A stretch of 64,000 nucleotides of DNA from Acidobacteriota bacterium (GCA_023436715.1 JAEZIJ010000204.1:1-64000), one strand, 5' to 3'; positions 49,245-58,613 are shown, counted from the first letter of the stretch. Numbers and translations are program-made. The notes: generated from the letters alone by a model not told the origin.

Positions 49245-50615
49245 ATGAAACGACTCGCAATTCTCGCTCTCCTGTTCTCTGCCTGTGTGCTTGCGCAGAA
49301 CCCGGCCACCGCGGTCTTCCCCGGCGCCGTGGCCACAGATACGACGCTCGGGGTGCTCTGCAACAGCGCCCACACGAAGCTGACCGCCAGCGTGGGCGCA
49401 TCCGACCTCACCTTCCAGGTGGCCGATGGCTCCAAGCTCTGCGCCCCCGGATGGGTGACAATCGACTCCAACACGCCAGCGGCCGAGGTGGTGAAGGTCT
49501 GCTCTAAATCGGACAATACCGTAGGCGTGTGCGCGGGCGGCCGGGCGGCGCACGGTTCGGCGGTCCCGCACGGCTACGGCGCGCTCGTCGATGGCTTCAT
49601 AGACTCGAACTACCACAACCAGACGGCGGCGGAAGTGAAGGCGGTCCAGGCTGCGCTCGGGACAAATCTCGCCAACGTCGTCAAGCGGGACGCGAACGGA
49701 AACGCGACGCTGGCCAACGTGATTCTCGGGCCGAAGACCATCGGGGGCGGAGTCAATCAGTTGCCGGCGGCTTTGGCTGGCAATGCCGGCTGGATCACAG
49801 TCGTAACCGACGCCGCGAGCAACTCGGATTGCACGGTTGGCGGAGGATCGTATGCGTCCCTCTGTCGTTCAAACGGAGCCACTTGGCAGCCCATTGGGGG
49901 CGGAGGCGGATCTGGTCTCGGGTTTACGCCGCTCAACCCGGCCAACAATCTATCCGACGTGCAGAATCGCACGACGGCTTTGAGCAATCTCGGTGGAGTG
50001 CCAAATACGGACGTGCGCCTGAGCGATGCGCGCATGCCGCTGGCGCACACGCATACAGGCTCCGATGTCACCACGGCGGTGGCCACCGCGACGGCGCTGG
50101 CGGCGAACGGGTTAAACTGCCCGGCCGGACAGGTGGCTGCGGGCGTGGACTCTTCCGGCAATGCTGAAGGCTGCACCACAACTATAAACGGAACTGCGAT
50201 TCCTGCGAGTAAGACGCTGATGGCGACGGACGCCGCAGTGTCCGACATCCAGATCCCCGCCAAGTACAAGAGGCGAACCTGCGAGATTCACATCTGGGGC
50301 AGCGGCGCAAGCCAGGTGCTCCAAGATACGGACGATGAACCGGCGAGCTGCTTCAATGATTCCGGCGTGCAGGAGACCATCACGGCGGTTCGTTGCTGGG
50401 CTAACTCTGGCAGCCCGACGGTGACTCCGATTATCACCGGAGGGGCGACGAACTCAATCCTGACTGGCGCGCTCACATGTGGCACCGCGGTGTGGCAGTC
50501 CGGCGCGCTGAATGGAACACCCACGCTGGATAACGGTGGAACCATCGACGCCAACACCAGTGCTGCTGGAGGCGTGGCGACGAACATTCGGCTGGTTATC
50601 ACGCTGACGAGGTAG
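49245..50615 (+). CDS. Tail-fibre-like protein with signal peptide
   Basis: The product has 456 residues. It starts with a good signal peptide (MKRLAILALLFSACVLAQ), unusual for a virion part that is assembled in the cytoplasm. Then a beta-rich domain, fibre-like repeats (PLNPANNLSDVQNRTTALSN, LAHTHTGSDV) and a C-terminal domain with paired cysteines. It is either a fibre that is also exported or a secreted fibre-like surface protein of the lysogen. Confidence 0.6.
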   Translation: MKRLAILALLFSACVLAQNPATAVFPGAVATDTTLGVLCNSAHTKLTASVGASDLTFQVADGSKLCAPGWVTIDSNTPAAEVVKVCSKSDNTVGVCAGGRAAHGSAVPHGYGALVDGFIDSNYHNQTAAEVKAVQAALGTNLANVVKRDANGNATLANVILGPKTIGGGVNQLPAALAGNAGWITVVTDAASNSDCTVGGGSYASLCRSNGATWQPIGGGGGSGLGFTPLNPANNLSDVQNRTTALSNLGGVPNTDVRLSDARMPLAHTHTGSDVTTAVATATALAANGLNCPAGQVAAGVDSSGNAEGCTTTINGTAIPASKTLMATDAAVSDIQIPAKYKRRTCEIHIWGSGASQVLQDTDDEPASCFNDSGVQETITAVRCWANSGSPTVTPIITGGATNSILTGALTCGTAVWQSGALNGTPTLDNGGTIDANTSAAGGVATNIRLVITLTR

Positions 50616-50618
50616 ACC

Positions 50619-53000
50619 ATGCGCATATTTCTAACAGCACTTTTCGCGGCGGCTCTCGCCGGGCAGGTGATCGTGGTTCGGCACCGGGTGGCACCGTCTC
50701 CTTCCGAAGCCTGGCTGGAGGGATATGGCTACCGCAAGGAGTTGACCATTCCGGCCGGCGCAGTGAGCGCGGACCTGAGCAACTTCCCCGTTTATGTGCC
50801 TCTATCGGGCGACACGGACCTGTCAGCGCATGCGCTGGCAGACGGATCGGATATAGCGTTCACGGCGGCCGATGGTGTCACGGTGCTTCCCTTTGAGATC
50901 GTGAACGGCAACCCTGGCACGGCGGCGGCGAGCGGCGCCTGGAACTGGATCACTGGGCCTTCGGCGTTGCGGGTACTGGGGGCTAAAGACCAAACCTGGT
51001 TTGGTTACGTGTCGCAGCAGGGGTATGTTTATGCTGCCAGTTACGACAACGCGAACAAAACGACGGCTTCGTTCGACCTGTTCCAGATGCAGTTCCAGCA
51101 GGACGATCACAACCAGCCAGCGTTTCTGGAGTTGAGGAGCGGAACTGGGGGGACGACTAAGCACATCGCGGCGTTCTACCAGCAGCACAACGGTCAGGCC
51201 CTCTACCGCGTGACCGCAACCCCAGAGGATCTCATGTCTCTCGGAGCGCAGCAGGATTGGACTTCGATCCATCTCTCCGGAGATACGGGCCACGCATATG
51301 CCGCCCCGTTCCAAATGGCAGACGGTTCCATCTGGGTTTTCTTCCGTTCCTCGCTCGGACAGAAGTGGGCGGCGGCAAAGTGCAACTCGGAAGCGAACCT
51401 TCGCTCGAACACTTGGAACGCCGCAGTCGAGGTGGCAAACGCCGGAAGTGGCTACACGTACAACTACGTGAAAGCCACCCAGAGCGCAGACCGTCAATGG
51501 ATCTACCTTGCGATGGTCACGACGCATCCGGACACGTCGCGCCAGAATTCCCTGTATGCAGCAAAGTTCGACGGCGCGAACCTCTACGACCTCTCTGGAA
51601 CCCTGATCGGCCCGATGGGTGGAGCGCAGGACCTTGCATCGTGGACGCGAGTGTGGACCTACACCGATGGAATGGCAGCTTATGGCCAGGACGCCTCGTG
51701 TTGGATCTGGGATATTGCCCTGAACAGCAGCGGAAACCCAGTCGTCGCATACACCGTGTTCCCGGGCGCTACCGAGACTTCCGACCCGGACCATCGCTAT
51801 CGATTAGCGGTGTGGAACGGATCAGGCTGGATCGACAACGAGATTTCTCCGGGCGGAACACACCCGAACACGGTCGGCCCGGGATTCTATTCCGGAGGTA
51901 TAGCCCTGGATCAGGCTGACCCAAATGTGGTGTACCTGAGCCGCAACAACGGTCTGCCGAACTACGTTCTGGAGAAGAAGGTCACGGCGAACAGCGGAGC
52001 AACGTGGACCACCACGACGATCAGTGCCGACGGCAACAACTATCGCCCGCTCGTGGCCTGGGGCCCTGCGGGAAACGTCCTCCGCCTGTTCTGGCTGCGC
52101 GGAACCTACACGAGCTATACGAACTACGCGATGAGCGTGCAGGCGTACCCCTCACCGGCTCGGTTGAGTTGGCTGACGGAGGCGCATGCACGGCTACCGC
52201 ACGTGAGTGCAGCGGCGCCCACGCAATTCTACCTGTACTACGGCAATGCGAGCCCTACGGCGCAGCAGGACAAGGCTACACTGTGGTCCGGATATTCGGT
52301 AGTCGAGCATTTCACGGAGACGGACCTGGGCTTGTATGCGAAGGACTCCACGGAGACTTCGTGGATGGATCGACGCGGGGTGAAAGGCCGGCCGTCGCAA
52401 CTGGAAGGCGCGGGGCAGGTCGGACGGGCTCTGGTTTACGCGAACAGCAGCTTCTTGCAGTTCCCAGCAGCGACTCTGAATATCGCTGGCGATACGGCAA
52501 TGACACAGATGGGCTGGATCAAGACGGCCTCGGCGAACGGGAGCGGAATGATCGCGTCGAATTGGCCGGGCAGCGGAACGCAGTCGAGGTTCTACTCGCG
52601 CATCCATGCGACCAGCAAGCTGCTGGAATGTTGGGTTACCCTGAGCGACGGAACTACTTTCGGTGGATCGTTCGCGAACCCTGCGGGAGTGAATATCGCA
52701 GACGGGAACTGGCACTTATACGCCTGCCAGTACACCAATGCCGGAGGAGTCGGAATGACGGCGCTTATTGACGCACAGGCGAGCCTGACGACGTATCCTG
52801 GCTCGCTCGCCTTCCACGTGTCGGCAAGCCAACCGCTGTATCTCGGATTCTCAGCGCACAGCGGCGCGAGTTGGAGCGGGATGCTGGACGAGTGGCGCTA
52901 CGCGCGATCCATCCTGTCGCCAGCTTACTTGCGGGCGACGTACGACAACCATGCTTCGGCAGGCACGTTCCTGTCTAAGGGCTCGCAGGAGATTCGTTGA
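50619..53000 (+). CDS. Large tailspike-like protein: DUF2341 split by a BNR-type propeller, plus LamG
   Basis: The product has 793 residues with a signal peptide (MRIFLTALFAAALAGQ). Residues about 35-92 are the first half of DUF2341 (YGYRKELTIPAG, FPVYVPLSGDTDLS); about 93-510 form a beta-propeller of the BNR_4 sialidase-like type (FFRSSLGQKW, VWNGSGWIDNEI, GIALDQADPNVVYLSR); about 511-560 complete DUF2341 (ARLPHVSAAAPTQFYLYYG); about 600-785 are a LamG/concanavalin-like jelly roll (MTQMGWIK, GNWHLYACQYTNA, WSGMLDEWRYA). Carbohydrate binding or cleavage is likely. Its 3' end overlaps a reverse-strand gene by 76 bases. Confidence 0.75.
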   Translation: MRIFLTALFAAALAGQVIVVRHRVAPSPSEAWLEGYGYRKELTIPAGAVSADLSNFPVYVPLSGDTDLSAHALADGSDIAFTAADGVTVLPFEIVNGNPGTAAASGAWNWITGPSALRVLGAKDQTWFGYVSQQGYVYAASYDNANKTTASFDLFQMQFQQDDHNQPAFLELRSGTGGTTKHIAAFYQQHNGQALYRVTATPEDLMSLGAQQDWTSIHLSGDTGHAYAAPFQMADGSIWVFFRSSLGQKWAAAKCNSEANLRSNTWNAAVEVANAGSGYTYNYVKATQSADRQWIYLAMVTTHPDTSRQNSLYAAKFDGANLYDLSGTLIGPMGGAQDLASWTRVWTYTDGMAAYGQDASCWIWDIALNSSGNPVVAYTVFPGATETSDPDHRYRLAVWNGSGWIDNEISPGGTHPNTVGPGFYSGGIALDQADPNVVYLSRNNGLPNYVLEKKVTANSGATWTTTTISADGNNYRPLVAWGPAGNVLRLFWLRGTYTSYTNYAMSVQAYPSPARLSWLTEAHARLPHVSAAAPTQFYLYYGNASPTAQQDKATLWSGYSVVEHFTETDLGLYAKDSTETSWMDRRGVKGRPSQLEGAGQVGRALVYANSSFLQFPAATLNIAGDTAMTQMGWIKTASANGSGMIASNWPGSGTQSRFYSRIHATSKLLECWVTLSDGTTFGGSFANPAGVNIADGNWHLYACQYTNAGGVGMTALIDAQASLTTYPGSLAFHVSASQPLYLGFSAHSGASWSGMLDEWRYARSILSPAYLRATYDNHASAGTFLSKGSQEIR

Positions 53001-53929
53001 TATATAAGCCCTTGTATTACGGCGGGAACTAACACGGGCAGAATCGCCATCCAGTAGCGTATTTCCCACCAGTAGCCGATCACGGAGAGAACGCAGACGT
53101 AGGGAATTGCTGCGAGCGCCATTCCTCGGACTACCGGAGCACTGCGGAGGACACCGCGCGCAGCCAGCATTAGCAGCGGGCCGGCCATCAGAAAGTTCAG
53201 AATCAGGGCCAGGCGCAGGTCTTGTAGGTTTCCGGCGATCGCGGTCTGGATGGAGAACGTAGCCGGACGGTATCCAACGACGGCGTGAACCGCAGCGAGC
53301 GTTGCGGCCCACGCGAAAATGCTTCCGAGCGCGACTCGCACTTCTCTTCTTCTGAGTTCGGCGGACCTCCAGTGTCTCGGGTTCAGCGGAAGGACTGCCA
53401 GCAAGAAGCCGAGCGGCAGTAATGCAGTCGTTTCGCGAATCATCGCAGCGGCGATGCTGAGGGGTACGAGGCGGGACCAGTGCTTTCTGCTTATCCAGAG
53501 CATCGCAAGGGCGCAGAGGCTGGCCTCCCAGAATGACCACGGGTGAAAGGAGTGGTGGCGAAAGGTAAAGTCGATAATCACCGCCGAGAGCGCCAAGCCG
53601 AAATATGCAAGTCCGGGACCGAACCACTGGTGTAGCAATCCCAGAAGCGATCCGAAGAAGATGGCCAGAGCGGCGAAATTAAGAACCATGTAAGTGAGCC
53701 GAAAGGATCTCTCCGGAGGCAATATCTGTCCGGCCACTTTCATGATTCCCTCGGCAACGTAAGGGACGAGCACTCGGTAACGCAGTTGGTAGGGCGCGGT
53801 CCCGTCCACCACGGAGCGGTGGAAACTCACGCGAATGTCGTGCCGCGGGACCTCGATGCGGTCGTAATAGTCGTAAGTCAGCAAGGCCGACAGATAGAAC
53901 ACCAACAACAACACAGAGGTTCTATGCAC
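52925..53929 (-). CDS. Polytopic membrane protein within the tail locus
   Basis: 334 residues on the reverse strand with about eight to nine membrane helices. RYRVLVPYVAEGIMKV, and AAAMIRETTALLPLGFLLAV, are the type of motifs seen in sugar-polymer-related membrane proteins of bacteria, but there is no firm family. GTG start at 53929. Located among tail genes on the opposite strand it looks like a lysogenic conversion gene, for example altering surface glycans so that related phages cannot adsorb. Confidence 0.7.
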   Translation of the reverse strand: MHRTSVLLLVFYLSALLTYDYYDRIEVPRHDIRVSFHRSVVDGTAPYQLRYRVLVPYVAEGIMKVAGQILPPERSFRLTYMVLNFAALAIFFGSLLGLLHQWFGPGLAYFGLALSAVIIDFTFRHHSFHPWSFWEASLCALAMLWISRKHWSRLVPLSIAAAMIRETTALLPLGFLLAVLPLNPRHWRSAELRRREVRVALGSIFAWAATLAAVHAVVGYRPATFSIQTAIAGNLQDLRLALILNFLMAGPLLMLAARGVLRSAPVVRGMALAAIPYVCVLSVIGYWWEIRYWMAILPVLVPAVIQGLIYQRISCEPLDRNVPAEAWLSYVARK

Positions 53930-53961
53930 ATGCCAGAGTCTATCAAAAGCGAGATCAGGGT

Positions 53962-54600
53962 ATGAATCTGCCCGCAGCCGGTGAAGCGGCGGCCGGAGAA
54001 GTCTACGCCGGAACCCCGCCGGGGGAATCCGCAGGCGAAACCACCTTCGCCTACTACCGCGGCCTCGTCACCTCCGAGTACCAGACCGCCGCGAAGATGC
54101 TGGCCTGGCTCACCGCCAGCATCACGCCGTTTCAAGACGGCCTGATCTGCCTCATGACGTTCGCCCCGGCCTTCGACATCAACCAGGCGGTCGGTCCGCA
54201 ACTGGACGTGCTCGGAAACATCATCGGCCAGCGGCGCACGGTGGACTTCCAGCCGTCGAACGGCGTGAGCCCAATCCTGGACGATGACGGCTACCGCTTC
54301 CTGCTCAAGGCCCGCATCATGCAAAACCACTGGGATGGGCGAATTGGAACCCTGCTCGCCATGTGGCGGCGGATCTTCCCCGGCGGCACGCTGCTGGTCA
54401 CCGACCACCAGGACATGACCGTGACGCTGGTGATCTCCGGCGCCTTCACCTCGATCATGCAGGACCTGATCTCGCACGGCTATATCGTGCCACGGCCCCA
54501 GGGAGTGCTCTACAACTACAGTTTCCCGACACTGCCGATCCTGGGTCTGGACCGCAGTGACGACTACGTCGCCGGGCTTGACCTCGGACATTTTGTGTAA
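53962..54600 (+). CDS. Baseplate protein, DUF2612
   Basis: The product is 212 residues; GPQLDVLGNIIGQRRTVDFQ and DDDGYRFLLKARIMQNHWDG, TLLAMWRRIF are the DUF2612 core, a Tail_P2_I/gp48-like wedge-to-fibre connector. It normally follows the J-like gene directly; here 4.7 kb of fibre-like and membrane genes separate them. Confidence 0.82.
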   Translation: MNLPAAGEAAAGEVYAGTPPGESAGETTFAYYRGLVTSEYQTAAKMLAWLTASITPFQDGLICLMTFAPAFDINQAVGPQLDVLGNIIGQRRTVDFQPSNGVSPILDDDGYRFLLKARIMQNHWDGRIGTLLAMWRRIFPGGTLLVTDHQDMTVTLVISGAFTSIMQDLISHGYIVPRPQGVLYNYSFPTLPILGLDRSDDYVAGLDLGHFV

Positions 54601-54608
54601 GGAGCAAT

Positions 54609-55493
54609 ATGCCGGCTACCAGCAATTTCAAAACCTTCAACCCCGATCTCCAGAACTCCGAGACGGACTCGCAGTACGCCTCCGACGTCATGCGCACGGG
54701 CGGCGCCGTGCTCGACGCACTGCTGCCCTCGCCGCTCTTTAACAAGTTCGCGCACCAGGTCTCCATGTTCCCGGCGGCCTTCTGCCAGATGCTGGCGAAC
54801 AAGGGATTCTCGACCTCGGACGCGGATTTCAACAACCTTGTGTCGGTGCTGTCGAACGTCAAGACGGGGGCGGATTTCACATCGCCCATCGTGGTGGTTC
54901 CGTATGCAACGGCGGTCACCTTCGACGCCTCGGTAGCGGCCGAGTTCGATCTCACCCTTTCGGGCAACGTTTCTGCCTCCTCTCTGGTCAAGGTCTCCAT
55001 CGGCCAGATGCTGACGTTCATCATCACCCAGGACGCCATAGGCGGGCGCACGCTCTCCTGGCCGGCGAACATGACCTATCCGGGGCCGATCTGCGCGCTG
55101 CCGAACAGCACCAGCATTCAGATGTTCGTCGTGCGTCCGAACGGCATGATCGCGCCCGTCACGCCCATGATCCAGATCTCGGGAGGACTCATTGTCCCGC
55201 CGCTGCCCTCAGTGGTGAGCGTGAGCGCGAGCGGAGACATCTCGAGCGCCAACAAGGAGGTGTTCGAAAAGGTCAACGCCTCGGCCGGAGCGGTGTCGCG
55301 GAACATCTTCACGGCGGCCGGCTTCTCGGGCTTCAAGGTCCACGTCAAGAAAACCGACACGAGCGCCAATGCGGTGACCGTGCAGCCGAAGGTTGCCGGG
55401 CAGACCATCGACGGCTTCCCGAGCGTGTCGATCGCCAAGTACAACGATTCCCTGTCCATGATGTCGGACGGGGCGAACTGGTTCATCTTCTGA
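54609..55493 (+). CDS. Tail-fibre or tail-tip protein
   Basis: The product is 294 residues. AGGAG precedes the ATG. N-terminal helices (SQYASDVMRTGGAVLDALLP) probably bind the DUF2612 connector; the rest is beta-rich with hydrophobic strands and ends DSLSMMSDGANWFIF, a common end in phage fibres. Exact family not known. Confidence 0.65.
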   Translation: MPATSNFKTFNPDLQNSETDSQYASDVMRTGGAVLDALLPSPLFNKFAHQVSMFPAAFCQMLANKGFSTSDADFNNLVSVLSNVKTGADFTSPIVVVPYATAVTFDASVAAEFDLTLSGNVSASSLVKVSIGQMLTFIITQDAIGGRTLSWPANMTYPGPICALPNSTSIQMFVVRPNGMIAPVTPMIQISGGLIVPPLPSVVSVSASGDISSANKEVFEKVNASAGAVSRNIFTAAGFSGFKVHVKKTDTSANAVTVQPKVAGQTIDGFPSVSIAKYNDSLSMMSDGANWFIF

Positions 55494-55502
55494 GGTATCC
55501 AC

Positions 55503-56183
55503 ATGGCATACATCCAGGGCAGGATTCAGAAACAGCAGACCTTCACTTCGAGCGGCACGTTCGCACCGTCGGCCGCGCTGTTGCAAGCGGGCGGATGGGT
55601 CGAGGTGCTGCTCGTTGCGGGCGGAGGCGGAGGTGGAGCGGGTAGCAGTGGAAGCAATGCCAGGTCCGGCGGCGGTGGAGGAGGAGGCCAAGTCGTCAGG
55701 CGCATGGTTCAAGTCTCCGGGGCGCTCACTGTGACTATTGGGGCTGGCGGCGCCCCAGGCGGAAACGGAGGCAGTTCGTACTTCGGGCCTCTCTTGGCGG
55801 CAAACGGTGGGTACGGGACTTCCGGGGCGTTCGGCGGAAACTGCGGAGACGGCAGCGGAGGGACAGGGGCGTCCGACCTTTACGGACTTGTCGGAGGTGG
55901 CGGCGGGGCTGGCGGCGCGGGCGGAGGGATCAGTGGCTCTGCGGGTGGCGGGATAGGCGGGCCTGGGCTCTACGGGTATGGCGGTGGCGGTGGATCTGGA
56001 GGGGCCCATGGCGGCAGTTGCGGAGGCGGCAAGGGTGGATTTGCCAATCCCGGCACAGGCGTGGGCGGCAATGCGGTACCGAACAGCGGGAGCGGAGGCG
56101 GGGGTGGCGCTACCGGAGCGGAAGCCGGATACAGCGGCGGCTCCGGCGGCTCGGGCATAGCGATTGTGACCTGGTGGGAGTGA
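55503..56183 (+). CDS. Glycine-rich tail-tip protein
   Basis: This 226-residue product is over one third glycine from residue 40 onward (GGGGGAGSSGSNARSGGGGG and many similar runs). The N terminus QQTFTSSGTFAPSAALLQAG and the VLLVAGGGGG motif are those of the glycine-rich phage fibre domain that packs polyglycine type II helices. A receptor-binding tip is likely. The end is a short strand VTWWE. Confidence 0.8.
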   Translation: MAYIQGRIQKQQTFTSSGTFAPSAALLQAGGWVEVLLVAGGGGGGAGSSGSNARSGGGGGGGQVVRRMVQVSGALTVTIGAGGAPGGNGGSSYFGPLLAANGGYGTSGAFGGNCGDGSGGTGASDLYGLVGGGGGAGGAGGGISGSAGGGIGGPGLYGYGGGGGSGGAHGGSCGGGKGGFANPGTGVGGNAVPNSGSGGGGGATGAEAGYSGGSGGSGIAIVTWWE

Positions 56184-56186
56184 TCC

Positions 56187-56375
56187 ATGCCGATTCCAAC
56201 GAACATCTACGCCCTGATCGAAAACCGCACGGTGGTCAACATCATCGTGGCCGACCCGAACTTCGTCCTCCTGCACTTCCCGCAGGCGGTCCGCATCGAC
56301 AACCTTATGCCGGTGCCGTGCATCGGCTGGAGCTACATAGGCGGGGCATTCAAGGCCCCGGGAGAAAATCAGTGA
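56187..56375 (+). CDS. Small tail-fibre-associated protein
   Basis: 62 residues: YALIENRTVVNIIVADPNFV and GWSYIGGAF, a common end segment of fibre assembly proteins. It may be a fibre chaperone reduced to one domain. Overlaps the next GTG start by four bases. Confidence 0.6.
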   Translation: MPIPTNIYALIENRTVVNIIVADPNFVLLHFPQAVRIDNLMPVPCIGWSYIGGAFKAPGENQ

Positions 56376-56872
56376 AACATCTACTCGCAGTTCTGATTCT
56401 GCTCGCGCTCGCGGTACCGTCCGTGGCGCAAACCGCAACCGACCAGCCGGCCTACTTCATCGGTGCGAACGTAGGCTTCTCGCGGGCCGCCTCCGTAAAT
56501 CCCACGCTCGGTATCGGCTTCGGCATGCGCGCGGCCAACACCGACGGCACTTGGGCGACACTGGAGTTCGCAAACGCCACCGCCGTAACCTCCACCATAC
56601 AGGTTGGCCTGCGTCAGGTGCTCGCCAAGCGGGGCGGCTGGAGCCTGATCGCGCTCGGCTCAGCCGGTGGCGCCGTCACCCAATCGGACGACTCCGGACA
56701 GGGCAGCGCCATCACGGCCATGTTCGGCGGCGGCGGCGGACTCGCCTATGACCTGACAAGGATCTGGTCCAAGCTCGACACGCTGAGCCTGGAGGCCCAA
56801 GTTAAGGCGGTCAAGATCAACGGAACCGATGTCCAGCTCGGCTTCGCCGGGTGGATCACGAAGAGTTTCTGA
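56372..56872 (+). CDS. Exported outer-membrane beta-barrel-like protein
   Basis: GTG at 56372 overlaps the previous stop. 166 residues with a signal peptide (KHLLAVLILLALAVPSVAQ), amphipathic strands, and a C-terminal KSF that fits BAM recognition. Phage-encoded OMPs (Lom, cor-like) alter the host surface. Possibly eight strands. Its presence just before the lysis genes is unusual. Confidence 0.6.
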   Translation: MKHLLAVLILLALAVPSVAQTATDQPAYFIGANVGFSRAASVNPTLGIGFGMRAANTDGTWATLEFANATAVTSTIQVGLRQVLAKRGGWSLIALGSAGGAVTQSDDSGQGSAITAMFGGGGGLAYDLTRIWSKLDTLSLEAQVKAVKINGTDVQLGFAGWITKSF

Positions 56873-56874
56873 CC

Positions 56875-57540
56875 ATGAAGCCCGCTTCCATCGCCCTCCG
56901 TATCGCGGCTGCGCTCTGCCTGCTCGCCTTGGGCGTGGCCGCGTTTTGGTCCGCTCACAGCCTCGCCGCAGCGCGGGCGGACCTCCGCGCCACCGGGGAC
57001 GCGCTGGCGGGTTCCGTAGCCGCGGCGCGCGCGGATCTGGCCGCCACCCAAGCCGCGCTCGTCCACGAGGTCCAGGCCGCACGTGAATCCGCCGATGCGC
57101 GGCTGGCAGAAGCGCTCAGGGAGGTTCGCTCCGCTCGGGTGAACCTGAGAGACCAGCTTGCCTCGGCGAACGCCACGGCGGCCGGTCTCCGCGCGGACGT
57201 GCGTCCAATTCTCGAGAATGCCACCGTTGCGGTCTTGCCCTACGGTTCCCTCGGGGCCGAAGCGACGCGATTGGCGCGCAACGCGAACGACTCCTGGGAT
57301 GACCTGTATCTCGACGTTTCGGCTGCGGTCCAGTCCGCAACGGTCGCCAGCCGCGGCGTTGCTGAGGCATCCGAGGCCGTCGGCAAGGCGGCGCCAGCCG
57401 TGGCTCAGGCGGCCGAACTAAATGTTCCCGTGATGCTCGACGACAGCAGGCAGATCGTCAAGAACGTGAGACGCGGGACGAGCCTGCCGATGGTGATTCT
57501 CAAGTTCGCGTGGGACAAGACGCTGGGGAGGTTATTCTGA
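56875..57540 (+). CDS. Membrane-anchored coiled-coil protein
   Basis: 221 residues from ATG 56875, two bases after the previous stop. One N-terminal helix (IAAALCLLALGVAAFWSA) and then an alanine-rich coiled coil up to about residue 105 (ADLAATQAALVHEVQAARES), followed by more helices. The layout suggests an inner-membrane spanin-like or spacer protein in the lysis cassette; no outer-membrane spanin is seen. Confidence 0.55.
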   Translation: MKPASIALRIAAALCLLALGVAAFWSAHSLAAARADLRATGDALAGSVAAARADLAATQAALVHEVQAARESADARLAEALREVRSARVNLRDQLASANATAAGLRADVRPILENATVAVLPYGSLGAEATRLARNANDSWDDLYLDVSAAVQSATVASRGVAEASEAVGKAAPAVAQAAELNVPVMLDDSRQIVKNVRRGTSLPMVILKFAWDKTLGRLF

Positions 57541-57746
57541 TGTCCACTGAAGAAGTTCAGACAGCATTGCTGAGAATCATCCTGGTGTGCCTCGCCGGGA
57601 TGCTGCTCATGGGGCTCCTGTCTTTCTGGATGACTCCATCTTACGTGGCTGGCGCGCAGGTGACCTTCGACACCTTCAAGGAAATCTTGTTGGTCAGCCT
57701 GGGCGTGAAGGGAGGCATGGCGGTTCCGGGAGCGGCTAAGCCGTGA
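57540..57746 (+). CDS. Holin candidate
   Basis: 68 residues from ATG 57540 (TGATG overlap). One strong helix (ILVCLAGMLLMGLLSFWM) and a second weak one near ILLVSLGVKGGMAV. Immediately before the endolysin, so holin is the best guess. Confidence 0.55.
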   Translation: MSTEEVQTALLRIILVCLAGMLLMGLLSFWMTPSYVAGAQVTFDTFKEILLVSLGVKGGMAVPGAAKP

Positions 57747-58183
57747 AACTCAAAGCGCAGTCACAACCGCCCGCGCAGCGCGAGAGGATGACCGAGCATT
57801 TCGCGCGGGAAGAGTTCGCGTGTCCATGCTGCGGTCAGGCGCCGATCGCCCAAACCCTCGCCTCGGCCCTGGAGGGTCTACGCGGCATCGTCGGAGTAGC
57901 TATCCGGATCAATTCCGGATACCGCTGCGAGGCGCACAACAAGGCCATCGGCGGAGAGCCGCACAGCAAGCATTGCCAGGGCATCGCGGCCGACATCTCG
58001 GCCGAGTGCGGGTGGCGCAAACTCTACGAGGCAGCCCTCCGCATTCCCGCCATCTCCGACGGCGGGATTGGGTTGTACCCCGATTCGGGCCTCGGCTTCA
58101 TCCATGTCGATGTGCGACCGCAGAAGGCCCGCTGGGCGCGAATCAAGGGCAGGTACGTCGGGATCGAGCAGGCGCTCGTGTGA
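57743..58183 (+). CDS. Endolysin, M15-type peptidase
   Basis: GTG at 57743 overlaps the holin stop. 146 residues. SGYRCEAHNKAIGGEPHSKH followed by CQGIAADI and GFIHVDVR supply the zinc ligands (H77, D84, H121) of Peptidase M15_3, a D-Ala-D-Ala-type carboxypeptidase or L-Ala-D-Glu endopeptidase. An N-terminal FACPCCG adds a second metal site. It degrades peptidoglycan at lysis. No signal peptide, so it depends on the holin. Confidence 0.88.
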   Translation: MKLKAQSQPPAQRERMTEHFAREEFACPCCGQAPIAQTLASALEGLRGIVGVAIRINSGYRCEAHNKAIGGEPHSKHCQGIAADISAECGWRKLYEAALRIPAISDGGIGLYPDSGLGFIHVDVRPQKARWARIKGRYVGIEQALV

Positions 58184-58184
58184 C

Positions 58185-58613
58185 CTACGCGGCATCCCGA
58201 ACGTCAATGGCAACGCGCTTGCCGAGCACGCTGAATGCCGCCTCGATCTGATCGAGACGAGTATGGTTCTTGAAGTCAAAGAGGCGGTCTATCGTGGTCT
58301 TGGGGATGTCCAGCCGCCGGGCCAGTTCGGCCTTGCGCATGCCCGAGGCAAGAAATGCCATGTAAAGCTCGACCTTCAACGATATCATTGCGGGCAACTC
58401 GATCATGCGATACTTCTTGCCCTTCGGCCTGCTGGGATGAGGCACTGGCAATCCGCGGCGGATGTAGTACGCAAACATGGTGACCAGGGCGTCTTCGGCC
58501 ATTTCCAGGGCATCCTGTTCGTTATCGCCTTGCGAGAGAGCTTCGTCCACGTCAGGGAAGGTCACGAGGATCTTTCCGCCGTCAACGGGCTCAAACACTG
58601 CCGGATACTTCAT
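58185..58613 (-). CDS. hicB: HicB antitoxin
   Basis: This 142-residue protein on the reverse strand begins MKYPAVFEPVDGGKILVTFP with DVDEALSQGDNEQDALEMAE, the HicB fold, and ends in a helix-turn-helix (RKAELARRLDIPKTTIDRLF). It neutralises HicA and represses the pair. GGAGAG ribosome site; three bases after the hicA stop. Confidence 0.93.
   Translation of the reverse strand: MKYPAVFEPVDGGKILVTFPDVDEALSQGDNEQDALEMAEDALVTMFAYYIRRGLPVPHPSRPKGKKYRMIELPAMISLKVELYMAFLASGMRKAELARRLDIPKTTIDRLFDFKNHTRLDQIEAAFSVLGKRVAIDVRDAA

Noticed and set aside
55620..56160. Short repeated GGCGGA-type units, possible CRISPR or satellite
   Set aside because: They are codons of a glycine-rich fibre domain; no constant repeat or spacer lengths. 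No CRISPR array was seen anywhere in the window.
55209..56438. A 409-codon reverse frame opposite fibre genes
   Set aside because: Product is an alanine/proline/arginine mirror of the glycine-rich tip protein.
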